Assembly: GCA_964570825.1 (NCBI GenBank)
Contig: CAZMZJ010000016.1
Coordinates: 1-45,833 of the forward strand
DNA length: 45,833 nt
Reading direction: 5' to 3'
From: UMGS1002 sp964570825
GTDB lineage: Bacteria; Bacillota; Clostridia; Oscillospirales; CAG-272
The stretch's first letter is position 1. Every line of letters begins with the position of its first letter. The notes beneath the pieces were generated by a model. It had not been told where the DNA came from. It did no database searches and worked only from the letters and a program-made list of their open reading frames with translations. Positions 32,565-40,655 of this stretch are shown here, piece by piece. Both the position numbers and the translations under genes were made by a program.

Positions 32565-32966
32565 TTGAAATACTGCAAGAGATTCACTGAGGGATTCGGT
32601 TACTTTTCATGTTTTCTTATAATGATATTCCTGATTTATTCATATTTTTCGTTCGGGAAGCCGTTCACTGATGAAGAATCTGGAGAAATTCAGACTGTTT
32701 GGACAAATATCAAAGGCTTCCGCGAATACTTTATAATGTTTTGGATCTTTTTGGCGGCGTCGGCCGTTTCCTCGGCGACAGATCGGGTGCCTTTTGTCGG
32801 CATAATCGTATCGGCGGTTCCGGTATATTACGTTTTTAGACTTTATTGTGATAAACTGCTGGTGTTCCTGCCGATGATAATAATGATGCTCTCCATATTT
32901 TTATTTGCCGGCGAAATAGTTGCGACAGTTCAGTGGGCAAGGGCGATTAAAAAAGGTGACAGCTAA
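32565..32966 (+). CDS. Hypothetical small membrane protein (TTG start)
   Basis: A 133-residue protein with about four hydrophobic segments (roughly 10-30, 55-70, 73-90, 97-118). Not recognised. The start is TTG at 32565 with a GGGGGGT site immediately upstream; the first in-frame ATG would remove the first membrane segment. Single gene with its own promoter and a strong shared terminator. Confidence 0.72.
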   Translation: MKYCKRFTEGFGYFSCFLIMIFLIYSYFSFGKPFTDEESGEIQTVWTNIKGFREYFIMFWIFLAASAVSSATDRVPFVGIIVSAVPVYYVFRLYCDKLLVFLPMIIMMLSIFLFAGEIVATVQWARAIKKGDS

Positions 32967-33009
32967 CTGTGTGGGAATAGTAGGTGTTTTATAACAGAAA
33001 TTTAATAAT

Positions 33010-33050
33010 ATATAACGGCGGACCGCTGCAAAGCGGTCCGCCGTTATATT
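33010..33050. terminator. Bidirectional terminator between the small membrane protein gene and abrB-like gene
   Basis: An 18-base perfect stem, ATATAACGGCGGACCGCT (33010-33027) with 33032-33049, over loop GCAA. It is A/T rich at its base on both strands and lies between convergent genes. Confidence 0.87.
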
Positions 33051-33073
33051 TGGGGTTTCGCTGTAATAATATA

Positions 33074-33319
33074 TTACAGCATTGTCTTCAGTTTCTCAAG
33101 ACACTCAGTGCAAATACGCTTTCCGGTGAAGTACACTATATGATCAGCGTTGCCGCAGAAAATGCACGCGGGCAGGTATTTCTGCAGAATGATCCGATCT
33201 CCGTCGGTGAATATTTCTACTGAATCCTTGGGGCTGATATCAAAAGCAGTACGAATCTCTTTGGGCAGAACAATTCTTCCAAGTTCATCGACTGGGCGAA
33301 CCATACCTGTGGATTTCAT
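33074..33319 (-). CDS. AbrB/SpoVT-type regulator with C-terminal zinc ribbon
   Basis: An 81-residue regulator. The N-terminal swapped-hairpin AbrB domain (1-48) has STGMVRPVDELGRIVLPKEIR, the usual DNA-contacting strand pattern. A C-terminal tail carries two CX2C pairs (C52/C55 and C70/C73), which should bind zinc. AbrB-type proteins are transition-state regulators of stationary phase and sporulation. ATG 33319 is fixed by GGGAGGGGGG; the frame extends 35 codons upstream through the promoter and is rejected. Diverges from spmA-spmB, a sporulation pair. Confidence 0.9.
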   Translation of the reverse strand: MKSTGMVRPVDELGRIVLPKEIRTAFDISPKDSVEIFTDGDRIILQKYLPACIFCGNADHIVYFTGKRICTECLEKLKTML

Positions 33320-33403
33320 AACTTTTCCCCCCTCCCTTTCTGATAAATTCAAGAACATAATGCTCCCTTTCGGGTTATGTTCTTCGTAATTGTTTACGCT
33401 TAT

Positions 33404-33432
33404 ATTATACACTGGAAAATGCACATTGTCAA
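33404..33432 (-). promoter_or_regulatory. Promoter of the AbrB-type gene
   Basis: Minus strand TTGACA (33427-33432), 17-base spacer, TATAAT (33404-33409): exact consensus. The leader is about 80 bases. Confidence 0.87.
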
Positions 33433-33558
33433 TACCATTATATGGGATATTTTGTTGTTTTGTGATTTTATTTTTTAAGGAATGTCACAAAATGAAAAAT
33501 AATGTCAAATAATATTCATTATCGTAAATTGTATTGTATAAGGAGAAATCTTCGGAAT

Positions 33559-34236
33559 ATGTTAGGAAGGGTTTTTGGTGTCATTTGTGTAATATCTTTC
33601 GTTTTTGCTGCTGTAACGGGAAATATGTCAGCACTCGGGAATGCGGTGCTTGACGGCGCCGCCGGAGCCGTCGAGCTTACTATTTCGCTCGCCGGAATTA
33701 TGTGTCTCTGGTGCGGAATAATGCAGGTGCTTGCCGACGCCGGGCTGATTAAGCGGTTCTCTGCGCTTTTATCACCAGTTTTAAGCTATTTTTTTCCGAC
33801 TGCATACCGAACCGGCAACGGAGCCGAGGAGATAGCCGCAAACATAGGCGCAAACCTGCTCGGCGTCGGCAATGCAGCGACTCCTTTCGCCATTCGCGCT
33901 ATGCAGAAAATGCAGGAAGATAATCCGAATCCTGCACGCGCGACTGAAGATATGATTACCCTTGCGGTGCTGAATACCGCGTCGGTTTCCGTTATTCCGT
34001 CGACTGTAATTGCTTTGCGCCGCGCAGCGGGATCAATGCAGCCATATTCCGTGGTTGTTCCTGTCTGGATAACGTCGGTATGCTGCTCACTGTTCGCGCT
34101 GCTGCTTGCGCGCGCCGCGGCAACGTTGGGAAAAGCGGAAAGCCGTGTGCGCAATAAAAGTAAAAATCGCAAGTCCGGAATATGCAGAGCCGGCTTTGAA
34201 GGTTCGGGATCTGCGCGGAGGCAGGAGCGTCGCTGA
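33559..34236 (+). CDS. spmA: Spore maturation protein SpmA
   Basis: A 225-residue nucleoside-recognition (Gate) domain membrane protein. It has membrane segments near 5-25, 45-70, 140-165 and 173-195 and the family motif EEIAANIGANLLGVGNAATPFAIRAM. With SpmB it is required for spore core dehydration and heat resistance in Bacillus. ATG 33559 lies after AGGAGA and gives a typical start (MLGRVFGVICVISF); the frame extends 19 codons upstream. The last 30 residues are an extra Arg/Lys-rich tail compared with usual SpmA. The stop overlaps the spmB start in TGATG, so the two are coupled. Confidence 0.93.
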   Translation: MLGRVFGVICVISFVFAAVTGNMSALGNAVLDGAAGAVELTISLAGIMCLWCGIMQVLADAGLIKRFSALLSPVLSYFFPTAYRTGNGAEEIAANIGANLLGVGNAATPFAIRAMQKMQEDNPNPARATEDMITLAVLNTASVSVIPSTVIALRRAAGSMQPYSVVVPVWITSVCCSLFALLLARAAATLGKAESRVRNKSKNRKSGICRAGFEGSGSARRQERR

Positions 34237-34754
34237 TGGATTTTTTATCGTCATTGGCAATCCCGGCAATAATTCTGTCGGCTGGACTTGTTATGCTCCT
34301 TGGAGGAGGCAGGTATTTCGAGAGCTTTACAGCCGGTGCCAAAACCGGACTTAAAACCGCTGCAGGACTTCTTCCCGCTCTCGCTGCGCTTGTTACTGCT
34401 GTCAGCATGCTCAACGCCTCAGGGGCAGTTGATTTTATTTGTTCGCTTGTTTCCCCTGCCGCCGCGTCGCTCGGAATTCCCGAGGGCCTTCTTCCGCTGC
34501 TTCTTACGCGTCCGGTGTCGGGCAGCGCTTCGACAGCGGTTTATTCGACGCTGCTTCAAAAATACGGACCGGACAGCTTCGAGGCTCTCTGCGCGTCGGT
34601 CATCATGGGAAGTTCGGACACGCTTATTTATGTCATCACAGTGTATTTTTCGGGGGCGGGAGTAAAAAAAACGAGATACGCGTTTCCGTGTGCCGTCGCA
34701 GTCATGCTGCTCTGCATTTTTTTGTCGTGCTTTGTCTGCCGTTTGTTTTTTTGA
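34236..34754 (+). CDS. spmB: Spore maturation protein SpmB
   Basis: A 172-residue Gate-domain membrane protein, the normal partner of SpmA. Recognisable parts are SLAIPAIILSAGLVML, the KTGLKTAAGLLPALAALV segment, LLTRPVSGSASTAVY and the final hydrophobic helix (about 148-170). It begins at ATG 34236, sharing bases with the spmA stop (TGATG). The pair's presence supports an endospore-forming ancestry. No U-tract terminator follows; a hairpin lies at 34836-34872. Confidence 0.94.
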   Translation: MDFLSSLAIPAIILSAGLVMLLGGGRYFESFTAGAKTGLKTAAGLLPALAALVTAVSMLNASGAVDFICSLVSPAAASLGIPEGLLPLLLTRPVSGSASTAVYSTLLQKYGPDSFEALCASVIMGSSDTLIYVITVYFSGAGVKKTRYAFPCAVAVMLLCIFLSCFVCRLFF

Positions 34755-34835
34755 ATATTATAAAATATTGTTTATCAGTTTCTTTGCCGGCAAATAATAT
34801 GAGCATACATAGATTTTTTATTTAAGTAAGGTTTG

Positions 34836-34872
34836 AAAGGCAAAACTTTCGAACTGCGGGTTTTGCGCCTTT
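34836..34872 (+). other. Hairpin between spmB and the small membrane protein gene
   Basis: AAAGGC plus AAAAC (34836-34846) pairs with GTTTT plus GCCTTT (34860-34872) with a 2-base bulge. No T tract, so it may be an mRNA structure rather than a terminator. Confidence 0.5.
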
Positions 34873-34973
34873 GACGCTGATAAAGCAGAATAAGCTGCGA
34901 CATATGAGCGGGCGACATCAAGCCGGCGCAATCTTCACGCAAAAAAAGAGTCGGAAAGAAAGGGATGCAAACA

Positions 34974-35276
34974 ATGGCTATCAAAGGCTGCTCAAGGCAG
35001 ATGATAGTTCTCAACGGAACTGGCAGCAGCATGTTTGAAACGGCATACTTCATCATAAAAAATGATGCCGACGTGCATCGTTGTTCGCACGGGGACATGA
35101 TGCGGGAGGCCAACAGGATAATTGAAGAAAACACTTTTCCGGTGTGCTCGGAAGCGCGCCGCTTTTCGAAAGTCCGCTACAGGTGGCTTTTTTTCGCGGC
35201 AGGCGTACTGCTCGGAGCTACGCTTATCGGGATTATCTGGCTGCTTTATGCTTTCAGCCGCTCTTTAGGGGCGTAA
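34974..35276 (+). CDS. Conserved-looking small membrane protein
   Basis: A 100-residue protein. A soluble N-terminal part with RQMIVLNGTGSSMFETAYF and DMMREANRIIEE is followed by a Lys/Arg-rich stretch and one C-terminal membrane helix (about 75-94), so it is probably a tail-anchored cytoplasmic protein. Similar small proteins occur near translation or RNA genes in Clostridia, but I know no function. GAAAGGG lies eight bases before ATG 34974. It precedes the RNase J leader on the same strand, which has its own promoter. Confidence 0.72.
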   Translation: MAIKGCSRQMIVLNGTGSSMFETAYFIIKNDADVHRCSHGDMMREANRIIEENTFPVCSEARRFSKVRYRWLFFAAGVLLGATLIGIIWLLYAFSRSLGA

Positions 35277-35285
35277 AACTTACAG

Positions 35286-35314
35286 TTGACAAAGTATGGC
35301 ATGTGGTGTATAAT
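35286..35314 (+). promoter_or_regulatory. Promoter of the RNase J unit
   Basis: An exact TTGACA (35286-35291), 17-base spacer, TATAAT (35309-35314). It gives a leader of about 255 bases before the RNase J start. Confidence 0.88.
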
Positions 35315-35345
35315 TAAATAAATTATGTGACCGTTGTGATTCTTT

Positions 35346-35393
35346 AGCCTCGCAAGTCCCGGCGGATGGCCGTTGCCGCAGGGAGGGGAGGCT
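35346..35393 (+). promoter_or_regulatory. Structured leader hairpin covering a Shine-Dalgarno sequence
   Basis: AGCCTC (35346-35351) pairs with GAGGCT (35388-35393). Inside, TCCC pairs with GGGA and GGCGG with a GCCGC complement. The 3' arm contains GGGAGGGGAGG, the only ribosome binding site for the short reading frame at 35403, so the fold would hide it. Confidence 0.6.
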
Positions 35394-35402
35394 TATATTC
35401 GC

Positions 35403-35492
35403 ATGCAATTATTTATTCTTGTATTTTTGGGACATGCCATAAAGGCTCTTTTTGAAGTGACATATATACTTTATAAGATAATAATTGAATAA
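35403..35492 (+). CDS. Possible 29-residue leader peptide
   Basis: A short frame beginning ATG CAA TTA TTT, encoding mostly hydrophobic residues (MQLFILVFLGHAIKALFEV, then a Tyr/Ile tail). The GGAGG 11 bases upstream is in the leader hairpin. It may be a small membrane peptide, a regulatory uORF or chance. Evidence is the site and position only; there is no homology I recognise. Confidence 0.35.
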   Translation: MQLFILVFLGHAIKALFEVTYILYKIIIE

Positions 35493-35575
35493 AAAGCAGA
35501 TGCTGCATAATTTTACGAATCCGGCAGGAATATGCCGGAAATGACCGATATCTATGAAAGGATAAATATTTAATA

Positions 35576-37465
35576 ATGGATAATAGCAAAGAAAAAGAAA
35601 ATAACAAGCCGTCCGGAAGGACAAAAAGATCGAGGCGGTCGGCAAGAAACAATCAAAATGCAAACAGCGGCAACGCAAACCTTACCTTGAACAATTCCGA
35701 GAACAGTACGGCGGAGCAGAACGCAAGCCGGAATTCGGGAGCGAAAAACAAAGCAAACATATCTGTGAATAATAATCAGAACGAGAAGAGCGGCCGCAGG
35801 GACGGCAATAAGCTGCGCATAATACCGCTCGGCGGCTTGAATGAAATTGGTAAGAATATGACCGCAATTGAGTACGGCAACGATATAATCGTCATCGACT
35901 GCGGCCTCGGGTTTCCGGACGAGGATATGCTGGGCATAGACCTTGTTATTCCGGACATCACATATCTTGAAAATAATCGTGAAAAGATACGCGGGATACT
36001 GCTTACTCACGGGCATGAGGACCATATAGGCGCGTTGCCTTATGTTCTGCGTTCGATCAACCCGCCGGTATACGGAACAAAACTCACGCTCGGCATTGTG
36101 AAGAATAAGCTTGAGGAGTTTACGCTGCCGTGGGATCCGAATCTTAACACAGTCAGCGCGGGAGATACTGTAAAGCTCGGCTGCTTCTCGGTGGAATTCA
36201 TACGCGTTAACCACTCGATAGCCGACGCGTGCGCGCTTGCTATTACAACTCCGCGCGGAGTTATCGTACATTCGGGCGATTTCAAAATCGATACGACGCC
36301 GTACGAGGGGGATATGATCAATATCACCCGTCTCGGCGAGCTGGGAAATAAAGGCGTTCTGCTCCTTATGTGCGAATCGACAAACGCTGAGCGTCCGGGA
36401 TACACGCCGTCGGAGCGAAAGGTCGGCAAATCTCTTGAGTACATTTTTACTGTCAACAAAGACAAAAGGATTGTTGTCGCAACCTTTTCGTCAAATGTTC
36501 ACCGCGTTCAGCAGATAATCGACATAAGCGCGCGCTACGGCAGAAAAGTGGCGATTACCGGACGGAGCATGCTCAACATTGTCAGCGCGGCTGTTGAGCT
36601 TGGGTATATGAAAATTCCGGCGGGAGTGCTGATCGATATCAATGATATAAGGCGCTACACTCCTGATCAGCTTACTTTGATAACCACAGGCAGCCAGGGC
36701 GAGCCGATGTCGGCTCTTTACCGTATGGCTTATTCCGACCACAATCAGGTGACGCTCGGTCAGAACGACCTTGTTGTGCTTTCAGCAAGCGCTATTCCGG
36801 GAAATGAAAAGCTTGTTGGACGCGTAATCAACGAGCTATGCAAAAACGGAGTCAAGGTGCTGTATGACAGCTCGATGGAAGTGCATGTTTCCGGACATGC
36901 ATGCCAGGAGGAGCTGAAACTATTCCAGGCTCTGGTAAAGCCGAAGTACTTCATGCCGGTACACGGGGAATACAGGCACCTGTATGCCAACCGTGAGATA
37001 GCGCTCTCACTCGGAATGGACAGCGCGGATATATTTATCAGCGAAATCGGCAAAGTGCTCGAGATTGACAGAAAAGGCGCAAAATTCGCCGAAACGGTTC
37101 AGGCGGGGAAGATACTTGTTGACGGCGACAGCGTGGGCGATATAGGAAACATAGTCATGCGCGACAGGCGGCATCTTGCCGAGGACGGACTTGTTGTGGT
37201 GGTGGCTTCGGTTGACCTTAACGATAAGTCGCTGCTCTCGGGCCCGGATATTGTGTCCCGCGGGTTCGTATATGTGCGCGAATCTGACGAGATGATGGAG
37301 CAGGCGCGCGAGGTTGCGGTCAACACACTGCTCGCGGGTATCAGCGGCAAGGGAAAGCTCGACCGGGTTGCTCTCAAGGGAAAGGTGAGGGACGAGGTTT
37401 CTAAATTCCTGTACGCCAAAACAAAACGCAAACCAATGGTGCTTCCGATTATAATGTATGTTTGA
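35576..37465 (+). CDS. rnj: Ribonuclease J
   Basis: A 629-residue RNase J: a metallo-beta-lactamase core with beta-CASP domain that acts as a 5'-3' exonuclease and endonuclease in mRNA decay and rRNA maturation. The core starts at KLRIIPLGGLNEIGKN (residue 79) and has LTHGHEDHIGALPYV (metal motif), NHSIADACA, HSGDFKID, the beta-CASP ITGRSMLN and PVHGEYRHL, and the C-terminal dimer domain. An Asn/Ser/Lys-rich N-terminal extension of about 78 residues is unusual for RnjA and looks disordered. AAAGGA lies 13 bases before the ATG. Long structured leader. Confidence 0.96.
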   Translation: MDNSKEKENNKPSGRTKRSRRSARNNQNANSGNANLTLNNSENSTAEQNASRNSGAKNKANISVNNNQNEKSGRRDGNKLRIIPLGGLNEIGKNMTAIEYGNDIIVIDCGLGFPDEDMLGIDLVIPDITYLENNREKIRGILLTHGHEDHIGALPYVLRSINPPVYGTKLTLGIVKNKLEEFTLPWDPNLNTVSAGDTVKLGCFSVEFIRVNHSIADACALAITTPRGVIVHSGDFKIDTTPYEGDMINITRLGELGNKGVLLLMCESTNAERPGYTPSERKVGKSLEYIFTVNKDKRIVVATFSSNVHRVQQIIDISARYGRKVAITGRSMLNIVSAAVELGYMKIPAGVLIDINDIRRYTPDQLTLITTGSQGEPMSALYRMAYSDHNQVTLGQNDLVVLSASAIPGNEKLVGRVINELCKNGVKVLYDSSMEVHVSGHACQEELKLFQALVKPKYFMPVHGEYRHLYANREIALSLGMDSADIFISEIGKVLEIDRKGAKFAETVQAGKILVDGDSVGDIGNIVMRDRRHLAEDGLVVVVASVDLNDKSLLSGPDIVSRGFVYVRESDEMMEQAREVAVNTLLAGISGKGKLDRVALKGKVRDEVSKFLYAKTKRKPMVLPIIMYV

Positions 37466-37505
37466 CGGTAGAATTACCACTGACTGCTGTTTGTGTAAAA
37501 AAGTT

Positions 37506-37535
37506 TTGACATAGTTCATAATCTGTTCATATAAC
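37506..37535 (+). promoter_or_regulatory. Promoter of the first foldase gene
   Basis: TTGACA (37506-37511), 18-base spacer, TATAAC (37530-37535). Confidence 0.58.
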
Positions 37536-37627
37536 CATCAAGGAAACAAGATATAATAATACTGTTTTACCAGCGGATGCATGTGTGCATCATGCTATAC
37601 TAACTGAATTAGAAGGAAGTCAATTTT

Positions 37628-39337
37628 ATGGGAAAAGGCAACAGACAAAAGCTCATTAAAGCACAGGCAAAGTCCGATTCAAATGTCTTTACAAAATCCA
37701 AAAAAGTAAAAAAAGAAAATCCCGCCTGGGTTTCCACCCTTGTGGTTATACTTGTCGTAGCACTGCTGGTTTCCTGCATTGTACTCACTATCATATCAGA
37801 GGGCGGATATATGCTCCGCTGGACAAAAGTGGTTTACAGCGACAACTATACAATCACCGGCACGATGATGTCATACTATTTCTATTCGAGCTATAACAGC
37901 TTCCTTAACCAATACGGAAGTTATGCCTCGTATTTCGGGCTTGACACTTCGGCTTCGCTCAAGGGACAGAAATACGGTGAGACCACATGGTTTGACTATT
38001 TCATGGATAACGCGATAAATCAGGCGGAAAAGCTTTGTGTGTACTGTGAGGAGGCAAAAGTCCGCGGTATTAAGCTAGACGATGAGGATTACAAGGATAT
38101 AGATAAGGCTATCGACAATCTCAAGAGCGCAGCGAATAAAAACAATTATTCTGTTAACGGATATGTTGCCGCGCTCTATGGAACGGGCGTTAATATAAGC
38201 GATGTCCGCAAGGCACTTGAGATATCTCAGCTCGCTTCAAAGTGCTCTGAGATTGTTCAGGATGAGCTTGAAAACGCAATAACGGCTGACAGAGTAAACA
38301 CCTATTATGATGAAAACAAAACGGATTTCTGGACGGCCGAGCTTATGAGCTATGCCTTCAAGGTGTCTTCAACCGGCAGCGATGCGTCATACGATTACGA
38401 AGCCGAGAAGGCAAAGATCGATGCGCTCGGAGCCGAGCTTCTGGCATGCAATGATAAGGACAGCTTTAAAAATTATGTAGCAAAGTATGTCGCGGAGACG
38501 AATTTTGACACGCTTTACAATAAAGAAGCAGAGAAATATGAAGCAAGCGTTCTGCCTGATGCGGCATCTCTTGCAACATATAAAGCAAATGTAATCGCGG
38601 CGGCTGTTTCAAACGCTATCGAGGGCAAGACGGTTGAAACGACAACAAGCACCGAGACTGTTGACAAAATAATGAATTCGATCGAATCCAGCCTTACGAC
38701 AAAAATCGAAACCGCTCTTGACGCGCTTACGAACAGCAGCTATTCATACAGCGATCCGACCGCGGAAGACGCTTCCGACGAGGTAAAGTGGGTCTGTGAC
38801 AGCGCAAGAGTCGCCGGAGACAAGACAATAATAAGCAAGACCGGAGATAGTGACTATACAGTCACTGTTTATCTGATGCTTAACCCCATGCACCGCGACG
38901 AAACCCTTTCGAGAAACGTAGGCCATATTCTCTTTACAACCTCCACATACGGCACTGAAGAAGCGGCAGAAAAAAAGGCAAATGAAATTCTTGCCGAATA
39001 CAAGAGCGGAGCGATGACGAAGGAAGCATTTGCCGCTCTTGCGGAAAAGTATAACGAGGATTCCGAAACTTTCTACGACGACGTTATCAAGGGAACGATG
39101 GTCACGGCGTTCGAGGACTGGCTCTTTGACAGCTCGCGTGTTTCGGGAGACGTCGATGTAATTAAGACTGATTATGGTTTCCATTTCATGTATTACGTCG
39201 GCGAGAGCTCGCCTACATGGTATGTCAAGGTCAAAAACACAATACTCAGCAATGACAGCGAAAAGTGGTACAATGATAAGGTAGCTGCCTTCGGAGTAAA
39301 ATCCGATAAGGAAGCGTCCTACAAGGTCAACGCATAA
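37628..39337 (+). CDS. Membrane-anchored PrsA/SurA-like peptidyl-prolyl isomerase
   Basis: A 569-residue exported protein. A Lys-rich cytoplasmic N terminus (1-35), one membrane helix (about 36-58), a SurA-N-like helical region (about 75-230) and a C-terminal parvulin-type PPIase module follow. The parvulin region shows GHILFTTSTYG, ANEILAEYKSG, EAFAALAEKYNED and TDYGFHFMYYVGES. It should help fold proteins at the outer membrane face. It is a signal-anchor form, not a lipoprotein. AGAAGGAAGT lies seven bases before the ATG. Its paralogue follows 105 bases downstream. Confidence 0.88.
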   Translation: MGKGNRQKLIKAQAKSDSNVFTKSKKVKKENPAWVSTLVVILVVALLVSCIVLTIISEGGYMLRWTKVVYSDNYTITGTMMSYYFYSSYNSFLNQYGSYASYFGLDTSASLKGQKYGETTWFDYFMDNAINQAEKLCVYCEEAKVRGIKLDDEDYKDIDKAIDNLKSAANKNNYSVNGYVAALYGTGVNISDVRKALEISQLASKCSEIVQDELENAITADRVNTYYDENKTDFWTAELMSYAFKVSSTGSDASYDYEAEKAKIDALGAELLACNDKDSFKNYVAKYVAETNFDTLYNKEAEKYEASVLPDAASLATYKANVIAAAVSNAIEGKTVETTTSTETVDKIMNSIESSLTTKIETALDALTNSSYSYSDPTAEDASDEVKWVCDSARVAGDKTIISKTGDSDYTVTVYLMLNPMHRDETLSRNVGHILFTTSTYGTEEAAEKKANEILAEYKSGAMTKEAFAALAEKYNEDSETFYDDVIKGTMVTAFEDWLFDSSRVSGDVDVIKTDYGFHFMYYVGESSPTWYVKVKNTILSNDSEKWYNDKVAAFGVKSDKEASYKVNA

Positions 39338-39353
39338 ATTCAATTAATTGAAC

Positions 39354-39389
39354 ACAAAGTGGCATGGACGTTGTTTCGTGCCACTTTGT
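39354..39389 (+). other. Hairpin between the two foldase genes
   Basis: ACAAAGTGGCA (39354-39364) pairs perfectly with TGCCACTTTGT (39379-39389) over a 14-base loop. There is no T tract, so partial termination or mRNA stabilisation is more likely than a full terminator. Confidence 0.6.
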
Positions 39390-39442
39390 ATAAAATGCAA
39401 GCTGAAACTGAACTCACACGGAAAGGCACGGATGAACGGGTG

Positions 39443-40501
39443 ATGATGAAATCGTTTTTCAGAATAATATGTATAATGCTTGCGGTTTGTGGTTTGCTTA
39501 GCCTCACTTCCTGCAAAAATTCAGGCGGAAAAACAAGTGGCGGCGAAACAAACGGGAATAAAACCGGAACATATCAGGCGACTGAGGGGCTTTTTGTATA
39601 TTACGTTTACAGCGCGGCTGCCGATTTTTCAGAAGAAGAAATCGCGGCGCATAATTTTGACGCAAGCAAGTCGCTGAAGGATCAGATGTACGATAGCGAG
39701 AACACATGGTATGATATATTGATGATCAACGCCCGCGAATCGCTGAACTATCTTCTGACATACTGCAACGCTGCAGCCGAAGAAGGCGTTTCTCTTGATG
39801 ATTCCGACAACGCAGCGATTGAGCAACTGCTGCTTGACAGGAGAATCAACGCGGCGGCAAACGGATATACGCTTGACGATTATCTTGCAATGACATACAA
39901 CAACAGCTATATCACCGAGGCTGTGCTGAAATATGCTTACCAGCTGCAGTACCTTTCGTCGAAATATTCCAAAATACTCGAGGACAGGTTTACCGCCTCG
40001 CTCACCGAAGCTATGATTAACGAACAGCTGGCGGCGGGCGGGAACACCGACACAACGCTGACAAGAGATATTGGCATAATGGTTTTTACAACAGAGAAAT
40101 ACGGTTCGTCAAAAGGCGCGGTTACGCAGGCGGAAAACATCCTCAATTCCCTTAAAGAAAACGGTCCGCTGACAGCCGGAGCGTTTGAGAGTTCTGCTAA
40201 AGCCAACTCTGAAAGCAACGAGATTTTTTTCTATAACGTTGCCGACGGCGATATGTCATCCGATATAGACGAATGGCTTTACGGCGGTGCAGCGAAAAAC
40301 ATCGGAGATGCGGGAGTGGTTTCAACCGATTACGGAGCCTGCATCGTTTACTATGAGTCTGACGGGGATCCGTTAAATGTTGCCGCTGCTAAAGTGGAGC
40401 TGGTCAAAAAAATGTTCGACGAGTGGTATAGCAGCAACAAAAATGTTTATGCAAACGGAATAACAGACGATATGATAAAAGGGCTGAAGCTCGATTTTTA
40501 A
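39443..40501 (+). CDS. PrsA/SurA-like lipoprotein, paralogue of the upstream foldase
   Basis: A 352-residue lipoprotein with signal peptide and lipobox LTSC (Cys about 24), then a Gly/Lys/Thr linker. The rest aligns by eye with the upstream protein: NTWYDILMINARESLNYL versus TTWFDYFMDNAINQAEKL, DDSDNAAIEQLL versus DDEDYKDIDKAI, and DIGIMVFTTEKYGSS versus VGHILFTTSTYGTE. The parvulin module is shortened and the His of GHILF is replaced by Gly-Ile-Met in the second copy, so PPIase activity may be lost. The MM start at 39443 or 39446 is preceded by GGGTGATG; the frame extends 28 codons further up through the hairpin. Confidence 0.82.
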   Translation: MMKSFFRIICIMLAVCGLLSLTSCKNSGGKTSGGETNGNKTGTYQATEGLFVYYVYSAAADFSEEEIAAHNFDASKSLKDQMYDSENTWYDILMINARESLNYLLTYCNAAAEEGVSLDDSDNAAIEQLLLDRRINAAANGYTLDDYLAMTYNNSYITEAVLKYAYQLQYLSSKYSKILEDRFTASLTEAMINEQLAAGGNTDTTLTRDIGIMVFTTEKYGSSKGAVTQAENILNSLKENGPLTAGAFESSAKANSESNEIFFYNVADGDMSSDIDEWLYGGAAKNIGDAGVVSTDYGACIVYYESDGDPLNVAAAKVELVKKMFDEWYSSNKNVYANGITDDMIKGLKLDF

Positions 40502-40577
40502 TTAAAATCAGATGACGGGAAATGGCTCCGGCACGAAAAACGGCTTTTGCCGCAGATATATTTACCATTTATAGCGA

Positions 40578-40606
40578 TTGCACAAAGCGTCGGATAAACA
40601 TATACT
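40578..40606 (+). promoter_or_regulatory. Promoter of the zinc-knuckle gene
   Basis: TTGCAC (40578-40583), 17-base spacer, TATACT (40601-40606). Confidence 0.58.
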
Positions 40607-40655
40607 GGTAGCAGGCAGGCAGCCGCAAGCTATGCCGGAAGATGGGGGATAATTT

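Noticed and set aside
35570..36271. 233-codon minus-strand frame
   Set aside because: Antisense to RNase J with low-information composition.
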